From Blastococcus sp. MG754426 (GTDB lineage: Bacteria; Actinomycetota; Actinomycetes; Mycobacteriales; Geodermatophilaceae): a DNA stretch of 64,000 bases. Under the pieces are notes generated by a model. That model did no database searches. It saw nothing but the letters and a program-made list of their open reading frames with translations, and had not been told where the DNA came from. Position numbers and translations under genes: made by a program. Shown one piece after another: positions 1-8,080 of the stretch (positions are counted from its first letter, which is position 1; every line of letters begins with the position of its first letter). The stretch spans positions 62,001-126,000 of the forward strand of contig NZ_SSXC01000002.1 in assembly GCF_021699055.1 (NCBI RefSeq). The letters run 5' to 3'.

Positions 1-176
1 CGGGCAGGTCCCAGCGCTCTCATCGGCGTGGGCCGGGGCCCGCCGAACCCCCTCCCCGGGGAGTCGCGCGGTCCGCGCCACGCCGGGGCGCCTGCGTGCC
101 GCGGGCGGCCGCTCCGGATAACCTCCGGGACCGGGGTCTCGTCCGGGCCCGCCGCGCCGGCTGCAGGAGGTCGCCC
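1..176. other. Leader region upstream of sepH
   Basis: I see no supported gene here. It ends in an AGGAGG ribosome binding site at 165-170, six bases before the sepH ATG. The first bases may belong to a neighbouring gene that lies outside the window. Confidence 0.4.
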
Positions 177-1070
177 ATGCGCACGCTGCGCCTCGTGGCA
201 CTCTCCGACGACGGGAAGAGCCTCGTCCTCGTGGCCGACAGCCCCGACCACCCCGAGGGCGAGCGGTTCGAGCTCCCGATCGACGAGCGCGTGCGCGCGG
301 CCGCCCGGGGCGACGCCCGCCGCCTGACCCAGATCGACGTCGACCTCGGCACCGAGCTGCCGCCGCGGGTGATCCAGTCCCGCATCCGCGCCGGCGAGAC
401 GCCCGAGCAGGTCGCCGCCGCCACCGGCGCCCGGGTCGAGCGCATCATGCGCTTCGCGCACCCCGTGCTCCAGGAGCGCGAGCGGGTGGCCACGCAGGCG
501 CGCGAGGCGCGCGTCCGGCTCACCGAGGGGGCGCCCGGTGCGGCGCTCCAGCAGTTCATGGTCGAGCGGCTGCGGCTCATCGACACCGACATCGACGCCG
601 TCCGGTGGGACGCCTACCGCGACGAGGACGGCACCTGGGTGGTCACCGGCGAGTGGCGCGCGGGGGCGAAGTCGGGCACCGCCCGGTGGAACTTCGACCT
701 CCCCTCCCGCACCGTCGCCCCGCACGACGCCGCGACGACCGACTTCGCCGAGGGCACCCGCCTGGTGCGCGTCGTCCCCGAGGTGCCGGCCGGCCAGCCC
801 GCACCGGCGCCGCGCAGCCGCCCCGTGCAGGTGGTGCGCAGCCCGGAGCCGCCGCCCACCCCGGACGAGGACGCGCACGTGCGCGACGTGCACGCCCCCG
901 ACGGCACCCCGGCCGACGAGGAGTCGATGGCCGCGCTGCTGGACGAGGTCGCCGAGCACGACACCGTGGTGCTCGGCCGGGGCGGCGGGGGCACCGACGA
1001 CGACGAGGACCCGCGCGCCCGCATCCCCGCGTGGGAGGACATCGTCTTCGGGGTCCGCCGCAACCGCTGA
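177..1070 (+). CDS. sepH: SepH, septation protein (DUF3071)
   Basis: Cell-division regulator of Actinomycetota. In Streptomyces and mycobacteria the family binds FtsZ and stimulates its assembly at the septum. The 297-residue protein begins MRTLRLVALSDDGKSLVL and keeps the conserved N-terminal block with the helix-turn-helix-like segment around RIRAGETPEQVAAATG (about residues 65-80). A disordered proline- and acid-rich C-terminal half follows and ends in a short basic tail. The ATG at 177 is chosen over in-frame starts further upstream because AGGAGG lies six bases before it and the family N-terminus begins there. It appears monocistronic. Family assignment is firm; the FtsZ role is by homology. 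Confidence 0.92.
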   Translation: MRTLRLVALSDDGKSLVLVADSPDHPEGERFELPIDERVRAAARGDARRLTQIDVDLGTELPPRVIQSRIRAGETPEQVAAATGARVERIMRFAHPVLQERERVATQAREARVRLTEGAPGAALQQFMVERLRLIDTDIDAVRWDAYRDEDGTWVVTGEWRAGAKSGTARWNFDLPSRTVAPHDAATTDFAEGTRLVRVVPEVPAGQPAPAPRSRPVQVVRSPEPPPTPDEDAHVRDVHAPDGTPADEESMAALLDEVAEHDTVVLGRGGGGTDDDEDPRARIPAWEDIVFGVRRNR

Positions 1071-1116
1071 GCCCCTCCGCGTGGAACACCGGGCCCGGCT
1101 GGGTAGTTGACCCGGC

Positions 1117-1590
1117 ATGAGTGCTTCGGTGTCGATGCCGCTCGGCGGCGTGCAGGTCGGGTCCTACGACAGCTACGAGCAGGCCCAGGCCGCCGTCGAC
1201 TACCTCTCCGACGAGAAGTTCGCGGTCGAGAACGTGACCATCATCGGTACCGACCTGCGCATGGTCGAGACGGTGACCGGTCGCATGACGATGGGGCGCG
1301 CGATCGCGGCCGGCGCGGCGGCGGGTGCCTGGTGGGGTCTGTTCGTCGGGCTCCTGCTCGGCATCTTCGCCCCCGACGGCAGCGGCTGGATCGGCTCGGT
1401 GCTGACCGGCCTGCTGATCGGTCTGGCCTTCGGCGCCGCCTTCGGCGGCATGAGCTACGCCGCCACCCGGGGCAAGCGGGACTTCACCAGCACCAGCAAG
1501 ATCACCGCCAGCCGGTACGACGTGATGTGCCACCCGGCGCACGCCGAGGAGGCCCGCGCGATGCTGGCCCGCTTCTCGCTGCGCGGCTAG
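1117..1590 (+). CDS. General stress protein 17M-like membrane protein
   Basis: A 157-residue protein with an N-terminal YflT-like domain (GSYDSYEQAQAAVDYLSDE, about residues 15-35). A glycine- and alanine-rich pair of membrane segments follows at about residues 62-115, then a short basic C-terminal segment. Proteins of this layout are usually labelled general stress protein, and no biochemical function is established. It is 46 bases after sepH. A TAGTTG hexamer at 1104-1109 lies seven bases before the ATG, so it could have its own leaderless promoter rather than depend on sepH. Confidence 0.8.
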   Translation: MSASVSMPLGGVQVGSYDSYEQAQAAVDYLSDEKFAVENVTIIGTDLRMVETVTGRMTMGRAIAAGAAAGAWWGLFVGLLLGIFAPDGSGWIGSVLTGLLIGLAFGAAFGGMSYAATRGKRDFTSTSKITASRYDVMCHPAHAEEARAMLARFSLRG

Positions 1591-1600
1591 GTCCCGGCCG

Positions 1601-2401
1601 CTAGCGCAGCGTTGCGAACGCGACGGCCGCCGCGGCGGCCACGCCGAGGGAGTCCACCCCGCTGCGCATCGGGATGCGCGCCCGCACCCGAGCGGCGGCC
1701 TGCGCCTCCGGGGTGAGCCCGGGCCCTTCGGCGCCCAGCAGCACGGCGGTGCGCGGGTGCGCCCGCGGGTCGATCTCGCCGAGGTCGACGGCGCCGGCGG
1801 CGGGGGTGAGCGCGACGGTGAGGTACCCCGCGTCGTGCAGCCGCCCGAGCCCGGCCGGCCAGTCGGGCAGCACGGCGAACGGCAGGGCCAGCACGTGCCC
1901 CATCGAGACCCGCACCGAGCGCCGGTACAGCGGGTCGGCGCAGCGCGGGTCCAGCAGCAGGCCGTCGACCCCCAGGGCCACCGCCGAGCGGGCGATCGAG
2001 CCGAGGTTCTCGGCGTCGTTGAGCGCCTCCAGGACGGCCAGCCGCCGGGGCGCGGCCGCGTCGGGCCCGGCGAGCAGCGGGTCCAGCTCGGCGGGCGGAC
2101 GCCGGTCGGCCGAGGCGACGACGCCCCGGGTCAGCCGGAAGCCGATGATCTCGGACAGCACCCACTTGTCCGCCTCGTAGGCCGGGACGTCGTCGGGCAG
2201 CCCCAGCGCGGCCACCCGCCCGGGCACCCCGAGCACCGCCCGCACCCGGTACGGGGAGGACAGCAGCCGCTGCACGGCCGGCACACCCTCCACGATCACC
2301 GTCCCCGTGCCCCGCGGGGTGCCGGCGGGGCGGTCCCCCGCCTTCAGGTCGCGGAAGTCGGCCACCCGCTCGTCGGCCGGGTCGGTGATGGTCTCGGGCA
2401 C
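1601..2401 (-). CDS. TrmH/SpoU-family RNA 2'-O-methyltransferase
   Basis: Predicted SPOUT-class methyltransferase that transfers a methyl group from S-adenosylmethionine to a ribose 2'-OH in rRNA or tRNA. The 266-residue protein shows motif 1 (NDAENLGSIARSA, about residues 150-162), motif 2 (LLGAEGPGLTPEA) and motif 3 (IPMRSGVDSLGVAAAAA) forming the trefoil-knot SAM site. In motif 3 the usual DSLNVA is DSLGVA, so the conserved Asn is replaced by Gly. That could affect cofactor binding or mark a substrate subfamily. The N-terminal part matches the substrate-binding extension of the family. The RNA target cannot be read from sequence. It is divergent from the flavoprotein gene, with 53 bases between the start codons. 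Confidence 0.88.
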   Translation of the reverse strand: MPETITDPADERVADFRDLKAGDRPAGTPRGTGTVIVEGVPAVQRLLSSPYRVRAVLGVPGRVAALGLPDDVPAYEADKWVLSEIIGFRLTRGVVASADRRPPAELDPLLAGPDAAAPRRLAVLEALNDAENLGSIARSAVALGVDGLLLDPRCADPLYRRSVRVSMGHVLALPFAVLPDWPAGLGRLHDAGYLTVALTPAAGAVDLGEIDPRAHPRTAVLLGAEGPGLTPEAQAAARVRARIPMRSGVDSLGVAAAAAVAFATLR

Positions 2402-2454
2402 CCGGTGATTCTGCCGGGCGGGCGACGGCGGGGCGCGACCCCCAGGATCGAGCC

Positions 2455-3408
2455 GTGGCTCCCGACAGCTCCCCCGTGACCGTGATCGGCGCCGGCATCG
2501 CCGGCCTGGCCTGCGCCCGCGTCCTGCGGGACGCCGGCCGCGACGTCCAGGTGCTCGACCGGGGCCGGGCCCCGGGTGGGCGGCTGTCCTCGCGCACGGT
2601 GCGCGGCCGCCCGGTCGACCTCGGCGCCTCCTACCTCACCGCCGGCGAGGGCTCCCCGTTCGCCGCCGTGGTGGCCGACTGGGTGGCGCGCGGGCTGGCC
2701 CGCCCCTGGACCGACACCTTCGCGGTCGCCGGACCGGACGGGCTGCGGGACCGGAAGTCCGGGCCGATGCGGTACGGGACGCCGGGCGGGTCGCGCAGCC
2801 TCGCCACCGACCTCGCCAGCGGCCTGCCCGTCCGGTCCGGGACGACCGTGCGGGAGGTGACCGCCGGCCCGGCCGTCGACGGGCGGGCCGTGCCGGCCGC
2901 CGTCCTCGCGATGCCGGGGCCCCAGGCCGCCCGCCTGCTGGACCCGGCCGGCCCGGCGGGGCGGCTGGCCGCCGCGGAGACCTGGCAGCCGGCCCTGGCC
3001 GTGGTGCTCGGCTGGACCGGGCGCCGGTGGCCGGCCGACCTGCACGGGGCCTTCGTGCACGACGACCCGGCGGTGGAGTGGATCGCCGACGACGGCGACC
3101 GACGCGGGGACGGCGCCCCGGTGCTGGTCGCGCACACCACCGCCGCGCTGGCCGCCGCGCACCTCGAGGACCCCGCCGGCGCCGTGCCGGCCGTGGTCTC
3201 GGCGGTGCGGTCCGCCCTGGGCATCGACGCGGAGCCCGGGTGGACCGACGTCCACCGCTGGACGTTCGCCCGGCCGGCCGCCCCGCGGGAGGAGCCGTTC
3301 GGCCTGGCCGACGGGATCGGGCTCTGCGGCGACGGCTGGCACGCCCCGGCGAAGGTGGAGGGCGCCTGGTCCTCGGGCACGGCACTGGGCCGGGCGCTCA
3401 CCCGTTGA
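2455..3408 (+). CDS. FAD-dependent amine oxidase/renalase-like oxidoreductase
   Basis: A 317-residue flavoprotein with an N-terminal dinucleotide-binding fold (VIGAGIAGLACARVLRDAG, about residues 9-27) and a second FAD contact, RGRAPGGRLSSR. The C-terminal flavin motif is GLCGDGWHAPAKVEGAWSSG. The overall plan is that of renalase-like NAD(P)/FAD oxidoreductases, which oxidise reduced nicotinamide isomers or amines; the substrate here is unknown. The segment between TTVREVTAG and AAVLAMPGPQ is short for the family, so part of the substrate domain may be trimmed. Start is GTG with CAGGAT six bases upstream, compatible with a leaderless transcript. Its stop codon overlaps the -35 of the next operon. 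Confidence 0.82.
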   Translation: MAPDSSPVTVIGAGIAGLACARVLRDAGRDVQVLDRGRAPGGRLSSRTVRGRPVDLGASYLTAGEGSPFAAVVADWVARGLARPWTDTFAVAGPDGLRDRKSGPMRYGTPGGSRSLATDLASGLPVRSGTTVREVTAGPAVDGRAVPAAVLAMPGPQAARLLDPAGPAGRLAAAETWQPALAVVLGWTGRRWPADLHGAFVHDDPAVEWIADDGDRRGDGAPVLVAHTTAALAAAHLEDPAGAVPAVVSAVRSALGIDAEPGWTDVHRWTFARPAAPREEPFGLADGIGLCGDGWHAPAKVEGAWSSGTALGRALTR

Positions 3409-3456
3409 CGGGACGCCGAGAACTCACCTACCGTTGAATTCATCATCCGTTGAATC
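3405..3456 (+). promoter_or_regulatory. Promoter and probable TetR operator of the ABC export operon
   Basis: TTGACG at 3405-3410 and TACCGT at 3429-3434 are separated by 18 bases, a good sigma-A type promoter. CCGTTGAAT occurs twice, at 3431-3439 and 3447-3455, a period of 16 bases. The first copy contains the palindrome TGAATTCA (3435-3442). The repeats cover the -10 and the likely transcription start, where a repressor would act. The third gene of the operon encodes a TetR protein, so autoregulation is the natural inference. Confidence 0.6.
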
Positions 3457-3470
3457 GCGGGAGGCCGGGC

Positions 3471-4193
3471 ATGGACGCCGCCGTCACCGTCACCGATCTC
3501 GTCGTCGACCGCGGGCACCGCCGGGTGCTCGACGGCCTGTCCACCACCGTGCCGCCGGGGCAGGTCACCGGCCTGCTCGGCCCGAGCGGCAGCGGGAAGA
3601 CCACGCTGATGCGGGCCGTCGTCGGCGTGCAGGTGGTCCGCTCGGGCACGGTCACCGTGCTCGGGGAGCCGGCCGGCTCCCCCGCCCTGCGCAGCCGCGT
3701 CGGCTACGTCACCCAGGCGCCCAGCGTCTACGCCGACCTGACCGTGCGCGAGAACGCCCGCTACTTCGCCGCCCTGCACGGCCGGGGCGCGAAGGAGGCC
3801 GACGCCGCCGTCGCCGCCGTCGGCCTCGCCGACGCGTCCGGGCAGCTGGTCGAGGACCTCTCCGGCGGGCAGCGCGGCCGAGCCTCGCTGGCCTGCGCAC
3901 TGGTCGGCGAGCCGGACGTGCTGGTGCTCGACGAGCCCACCGTCGGGCTGGACCCGGTGCTCCGGGTGGAGCTGTGGGAGAGGTTCCACGCCCTGGCCGC
4001 CGCCGGTGCGACGCTGCTGGTCTCCAGCCACGTCATGGACGAGGCGGCCCGCTGCGACCGGCTCCTCCTGCTGCGCGACGGCGCGCTGCTGGCCGACGCC
4101 ACCCCGGCGGAGGTGCGCGCGGAGGCGGGCACCGACGACCTGGAGGACGCCTTCCTCCGGCTCATCCGCGCCCGCGAGGAGGTGGCGGCGTGA
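3471..4193 (+). CDS. ABC transporter ATP-binding protein (drug-export type)
   Basis: Nucleotide-binding subunit of an exporter. The 240-residue protein has Walker A GPSGSGKTT (residues 37-45), Q-loop TQAP, signature LSGGQ (130-134), Walker B LVLDEP (about 151-156) and the H-loop histidine in SSHVMDEA. The start is ATG 3471, preceded by GGGAGG at 3459-3464; an upstream TTG at 3450 lies inside the operator repeat and is unlikely. It overlaps the permease gene by four bases (GTGA), and the cognate TetR gene follows, giving a self-regulated three-gene operon. Substrate unknown; antibiotics or lipids are typical for this class. Confidence 0.92.
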   Translation: MDAAVTVTDLVVDRGHRRVLDGLSTTVPPGQVTGLLGPSGSGKTTLMRAVVGVQVVRSGTVTVLGEPAGSPALRSRVGYVTQAPSVYADLTVRENARYFAALHGRGAKEADAAVAAVGLADASGQLVEDLSGGQRGRASLACALVGEPDVLVLDEPTVGLDPVLRVELWERFHALAAAGATLLVSSHVMDEAARCDRLLLLRDGALLADATPAEVRAEAGTDDLEDAFLRLIRAREEVAA

Positions 4194-4993
4194 CCACCGC
4201 GGCACCCACCCGCACCCCCGACCGGGCCACGGGCCGGCTCAGCCCCCGGCTCACCGCCGCCACGACCGCCCGGGTGCTGCGCCAGCTGCGGCACGACCAC
4301 CGGACGATCGCCATGATGCTGGTGCTGCCCAGCCTGCTGCTGGGCCTGCTCGCGCTGCTGTGGGCCGACGTGCCCGCGCCGCCCGGGCAGCCGAGCACCT
4401 TCGACCGGGTCGGGCTGACGATGCTCGGCATCTTCCCGTTCGTGGTGATGTTCCTGGTCACCAGCATCGCGATGCTCCGCGAGCGCACCTCCGGCACGCT
4501 CGAGCGGCTCCTCACCACGCCGCAGTCGCGGCTGGACCTGCTGCTGGGCTACGGGACGGCGTTCGGGCTGGCCGCCGCCGTGCAGGCGGTGATCACGGTG
4601 ACCGTGGCCGTCACGCTCTACGACCTCGACATCGCCGGGCCCCTGGAGCTGGTCGTGCTCATCGCCGTCGCCGACGCCGTCCTCGGCGTGGCCCTGGGGC
4701 TGCTGGCCAGCGCCTTCGCCCGCAGCGAGTTCCAGGCGGTGCAGTTCATGCCGGTGGTCGTGCTGCCGCAGTTCTTCCTCTGCGGGTTGCTGGTGCCGCG
4801 CGAGCAGATGGCCGGCTGGCTGCAGGCGATCAGCGACGTCCTGCCGCTGACCTACGCGGTCGAGGCCCTGCAGGAGGTCGGGCGGTCGCCGTCGGCGACC
4901 GGCACGATGTGGGTGGACGTCGGGATCGTCGCCGGCGCCGCCCTGCTCGCCCTCGCCCTGGCGGCGGCGACCCTGCGGAGGAGGACCAGCTGA
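4190..4993 (+). CDS. ABC-2 type exporter permease
   Basis: Membrane subunit partnering the ATPase just upstream. The 267-residue protein begins at GTG 4190 inside a GTGA overlap. It has about six hydrophobic segments and the ABC-2 hallmark ERTSGTLERLLTTP after the second helix, where the cytoplasmic ATPase docks. The conserved LVPREQMAGWLQAISDVLPLTYAVEAL segment precedes the final helix, as in DrrB/YhhJ-like permeases; its core is LPLTYAVEAL. The distal end carries an AGGAGG that serves the TetR gene. Transport direction (export) is inferred from the family. Confidence 0.9.
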   Translation: MTTAAPTRTPDRATGRLSPRLTAATTARVLRQLRHDHRTIAMMLVLPSLLLGLLALLWADVPAPPGQPSTFDRVGLTMLGIFPFVVMFLVTSIAMLRERTSGTLERLLTTPQSRLDLLLGYGTAFGLAAAVQAVITVTVAVTLYDLDIAGPLELVVLIAVADAVLGVALGLLASAFARSEFQAVQFMPVVVLPQFFLCGLLVPREQMAGWLQAISDVLPLTYAVEALQEVGRSPSATGTMWVDVGIVAGAALLALALAAATLRRRTS

Positions 4994-5610
4994 GCGCAGC
5001 AGGACCGGCCCGACGACCGGGACGGCGTCCCGGGAACCCCGACACCCGGGACGCCGTCCTGGCCGCGGCCCGGGAGGCGTTCGCCGAGCGGGGTTTCGAC
5101 GGCGCCACCATCCGCGGGATCGCCGGCGCGGCCGGCGTCGACCCGGCGCTGGTGCACCACTACTTCGGCAACAAGGAAAAGCTCTTCCTCGCCGCCATCG
5201 AGGCGCCCGCGAACCCGGCGGAGCTGCTGCCCGAGGTCCTCGCCGGCGGCCACGAGAACCTGGGCGAGAACATCGTGCGGCTGCTGCTGCGCGTCTGGGA
5301 CGGGCCGATGCGCCCGGCGGCGCTGGCCCTGGTCCGCTCCGCCGTCGCCAACGAGTGGACGGCGAAGCTGCTCCGCGAGTTCCTGGTCTCCCAGATCCTG
5401 CGGCGCGTGGTCGGCACGCTGGGGCTGCCCACCGCCGAGCGGGAGGCGCGCGGCTCCCTGGCCGCCTCGCAGCTCATCGGCCTGGTGATGGCCCGCTACG
5501 TGCTGCGGGTGGAGCCGCTGGCCTCCGCAGCGCCGGAGTCGATCGTCGCGGCGGTCGGCCCCACCGTGCAGCGGTACCTCACCGGCGAGGTGGAGCTGCC
5601 GCAGGCCTGA
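4990..5610 (+). CDS. TetR-family repressor, probable CTG start
   Basis: A 206-residue regulator. The N-terminal helix-turn-helix reads TRDAVLAAAREAFAERGF through VDPALVHHYFGNKEKLF (about residues 19-62), the TetR signature. A C-terminal TetR_C-type ligand domain contains VRSAVANEWTAKLLREFL. No ATG, GTG or TTG lies near the N-terminus. CTG at 4990 sits five bases after AGGAGG (4979-4984) and overlaps the permease stop as CTGA. The nearest conventional alternative is GTG 4909, which would add 27 residues and an 84-base overlap. It probably represses this operon through the CCGTTGAAT repeats upstream of the ATPase gene. Confidence 0.85.
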   Translation: MSAAGPARRPGRRPGNPDTRDAVLAAAREAFAERGFDGATIRGIAGAAGVDPALVHHYFGNKEKLFLAAIEAPANPAELLPEVLAGGHENLGENIVRLLLRVWDGPMRPAALALVRSAVANEWTAKLLREFLVSQILRRVVGTLGLPTAEREARGSLAASQLIGLVMARYVLRVEPLASAAPESIVAAVGPTVQRYLTGEVELPQA

Positions 5611-6438
5611 CTACCGCGGCGCGCGCGCCAGCTGCCGGCTCTGCGCGACCAGCCGGCCGGTGGAGTCCCAGATCCGGTACTCCTCGTCCAGCCAGCCGCC
5701 GGCGACCTCGTTGGCCCGGGCCTCGGCCAGGCACCACCCCGGCGCCGGCAGCGCCCGGACGAGCACCTGCAGCTGCACCGTGGGTGCCCAGCCCATGAGC
5801 CCCATCGACCAGCTCGTCGGCGGCAGCACGTCGGCGAACAGCAGCAGCGCCAGCGGGTCGGGCTCGCGGCCGTCGGCGAGCCGCAGCCAGGCACGCATCA
5901 CCGGCTCCCCCGAGGGCTTGCCCAGCGCCCACCCGGCGGTGGCGGGGTCCAGGCGGGTCTCCACGCGGTGCCGCAGGCCGACCGCCGGGACGGGGTGGCC
6001 GCCCATCTGCGCGCCCGGTTCGGCGTCCAGGCACTCCTCCACCGGCGGGACGTCGGGCGCCGGCACCGAGCGCAGCGGGGCCTCCTCGCCGAGCGCCGCC
6101 GTCGTCACCTGGACGCTGAGCGTGGGCCCCGCCGGGCCGCTGAGCACGACGCCGGTGTGCGCCAGCGTCCGGCCCGCCGGGCCCGGCGTGACCGCCAGCG
6201 AGGCCGGGCCGGGCGGGGTGGCGCGCAGGTAGCTGGCCGAGACCGCCACCGGGTGCGGGTGGGGGCTGTCGGCGAGCACGGCCCGCGCGGTGACGGCGAG
6301 CAGGTAGCCGCCGTTGAGGATGCCGGCGCCGACGTCCCAGCCCGGGTGGAGGTCGGCGACGAAGCCGCCGCCCTCGGACCGCTGCACCGTCGTGGCGGCG
6401 TCGAACTCGGAGAGACCCTGGGCATCGTTCTGCGGCAC
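5611..6438 (-). CDS. Acyl-CoA thioesterase-like (TesB-type double hotdog)
   Basis: A 275-residue protein with two hotdog halves. The first carries HPGWDVGAGILNGGYLLA (residues about 27-44), the family motif around the substrate tunnel. The second ends in EEYRIWDSTGRLVAQSRQ, the typical TesB/4HBT_3 closing strand. It probably hydrolyses acyl-CoA, chain length unknown. The start is GTG 6438 (VPQNDAQGL), which leaves 27 bases to the divergent aldo/keto reductase; starts further upstream would run into that gene. It converges on the TetR gene with no gap. Confidence 0.8.
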   Translation of the reverse strand: MPQNDAQGLSEFDAATTVQRSEGGGFVADLHPGWDVGAGILNGGYLLAVTARAVLADSPHPHPVAVSASYLRATPPGPASLAVTPGPAGRTLAHTGVVLSGPAGPTLSVQVTTAALGEEAPLRSVPAPDVPPVEECLDAEPGAQMGGHPVPAVGLRHRVETRLDPATAGWALGKPSGEPVMRAWLRLADGREPDPLALLLFADVLPPTSWSMGLMGWAPTVQLQVLVRALPAPGWCLAEARANEVAGGWLDEEYRIWDSTGRLVAQSRQLARAPR

Positions 6439-6465
6439 GCCGGACAGGGTGCCAGGGTGGCCGGC

Positions 6466-7434
6466 ATGGACTACACCCACCTCGGCCGCAGCGGCCTGAC
6501 GGTGTCCCGGCTGTGCCTGGGGACGATGAACTTCGGCTGGAAGACCGAGGAGGGCGACGCGCACGCGATCCTCGACCGGGCGCTGGCCGAGGGGATCAAC
6601 TTCTTCGACACGGCCAACGTCTACGGCTTCGACGCCGGCAAGGGCCGCACCGAGGAGGTGCTGGGCAGCTGGTTCGCCCAGGGCGGCGGACGGCGCGAGA
6701 AGGCGGTGCTCGCGACCAAGGTCTACGGCGGCATGAGCGACTGGCCCAACGACACGTTCCTGTCCGCCCGCAACATCGTGCGTGCCTGCGAGGCCTCGCT
6801 GCGCCGGATGGGCACCGACTGGATCGACCTCTACCAGTTCCACCACGTCGACCTCGCGACGCCGTGGGAGGAGATCTGGCAGGCCTGCGAGACGCTGGTC
6901 GCCCAGGGCAAGGTGCTCTACGTCGGCTCGTCCAACCACGCCGCCTGGCAGATCGCCGCCGCCAACGAGGCGGCCGCCCGGCGAAACTTTCAGGGCCTGG
7001 TGAGCGAGCAGTCGCACTACAACCTGCTGACCCGGCACGTGGAGCTGGAGGTGCTCCCCGCCGCGCAGCACTACGGCGTCGGCATCATCCCGTGGAGCCC
7101 GCTGGCCGGTGGCCTGCTCGCCGGCGCCCTGGAGAAGGCCGAGGGAGCGCGCCGCGGCGAGGAGCGCACCCGGGAGAGGGTCGAGCGGCACCGGCCGGCG
7201 CTGGAGCGGTACGAGGCGCTGTGCCGGGAGCTGGGGCACGCCCCCGCCGACGTCGGGCTGGCCTGGCTGCTGCACCAGCCGGCCGTCACCGCGCCGATCG
7301 TGGGGCCGCGCACCGTGGAGCAGCTCGAGGGCGGGTTGCGGGCGCTCGGGATCACCCTGGAGGCGGACGCCCTGGCCCGCCTCGACGAGATCTTCCCCGG
7401 CTACCGCGCCGCCCCGATGGAGTACGCCTGGTAG
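6466..7434 (+). CDS. Aldo/keto reductase
   Basis: NADPH-dependent carbonyl reductase with a TIM-barrel fold, 322 residues. The catalytic tetrad is visible: Asp48 and Tyr53 in FFDTANVYG, Lys85 in LATKVYGG and a His at about 126 in YQFHHVD. The cofactor-binding C-terminal region is APIVGPRTVEQLEGGLRAL. The sequence is closest to the YajO/IolS-like group (MNFGWKTEEGDAHAILDRAL). The start is ATG 6466, with CAGGGT seven bases upstream, a leaderless arrangement. The physiological substrate is not deducible. Confidence 0.92.
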   Translation: MDYTHLGRSGLTVSRLCLGTMNFGWKTEEGDAHAILDRALAEGINFFDTANVYGFDAGKGRTEEVLGSWFAQGGGRREKAVLATKVYGGMSDWPNDTFLSARNIVRACEASLRRMGTDWIDLYQFHHVDLATPWEEIWQACETLVAQGKVLYVGSSNHAAWQIAAANEAAARRNFQGLVSEQSHYNLLTRHVELEVLPAAQHYGVGIIPWSPLAGGLLAGALEKAEGARRGEERTRERVERHRPALERYEALCRELGHAPADVGLAWLLHQPAVTAPIVGPRTVEQLEGGLRALGITLEADALARLDEIFPGYRAAPMEYAW

Positions 7435-7510
7435 AAGGACCCCGTCGCCCCCCGACGCCTCGCACGCTCGGCGCGGGCCCCTGCGACCGAGCCGCGTTCC
7501 GCGGAGCAGC

Positions 7511-8080
7511 TCACCTCACGAGGGGCCAGGCGGCGATGACCGTGTACGCGGGGGCCGGTCCGAGGCGGCTCTCCCACAGCCGGATCTCCTGCACCGGCCA
7601 CTCGGGTCCCCGGTAGCCGGCCAGCCGGTCGGGGACGGTGCCGTCGGCGGGCCGGCCGGGGCGCCACCGGCCGAGCGTCAGGTGCGGCCGGAAGGGCCGG
7701 TCCTCCACGGGGAGCCCCAGGGTGCGGGCGACGGCGGCCAGCCGGCCGGCCAGCGCGACCAGCGGCTCGACGTCGCCCTCCAGCCCCGTCCAGGCGACCT
7801 GCGGGCGGCGCAGCGACCCGAACCGCCCTCCCCCGGCCAGCCGCAGCGCCATCGGCGGGGTCGCGGCCACCGCCGGCGCGGCCGAGGCCACCAGACGGGG
7901 CACCACCGGCTCGGGCACCGCGCCCAGGAACAGCAGCGTCAGGTGCCAGCGCTCGGGCCGGCCCCAGCGCGGCGCACCCGGGAGGTCGCGGAGCGGGCCG
8001 AGCGCGCGTTCGAGGTCGCGGCGCGCAGGGTCGGGCGGGTCGACGGCGAAGAACAGCCGACGGGTGGCCCCGGCGGTCAG
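7511..8080 (-). CDS. thpR: RNA 2',3'-cyclic phosphodiesterase ThpR (LigT), CTG start
   Basis: 2H phosphoesterase family enzyme that opens 2',3'-cyclic phosphates on RNA to 2'-phosphates. Both catalytic HxT motifs are present: HLTLLFLG (His46) and HLTLGRW (His133), in a 189-residue protein of usual family length. The first conventional start codon is GTG 7918, which would delete the first catalytic histidine. The core strand RRLFFAVDPP requires a start near 8080. There CTG overlaps the upstream stop as CTGA, with AGGTG just before it. Translation is presumably coupled to the membrane protein gene upstream. Confidence 0.85.
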   Translation of the reverse strand: MTAGATRRLFFAVDPPDPARRDLERALGPLRDLPGAPRWGRPERWHLTLLFLGAVPEPVVPRLVASAAPAVAATPPMALRLAGGGRFGSLRRPQVAWTGLEGDVEPLVALAGRLAAVARTLGLPVEDRPFRPHLTLGRWRPGRPADGTVPDRLAGYRGPEWPVQEIRLWESRLGPAPAYTVIAAWPLVR

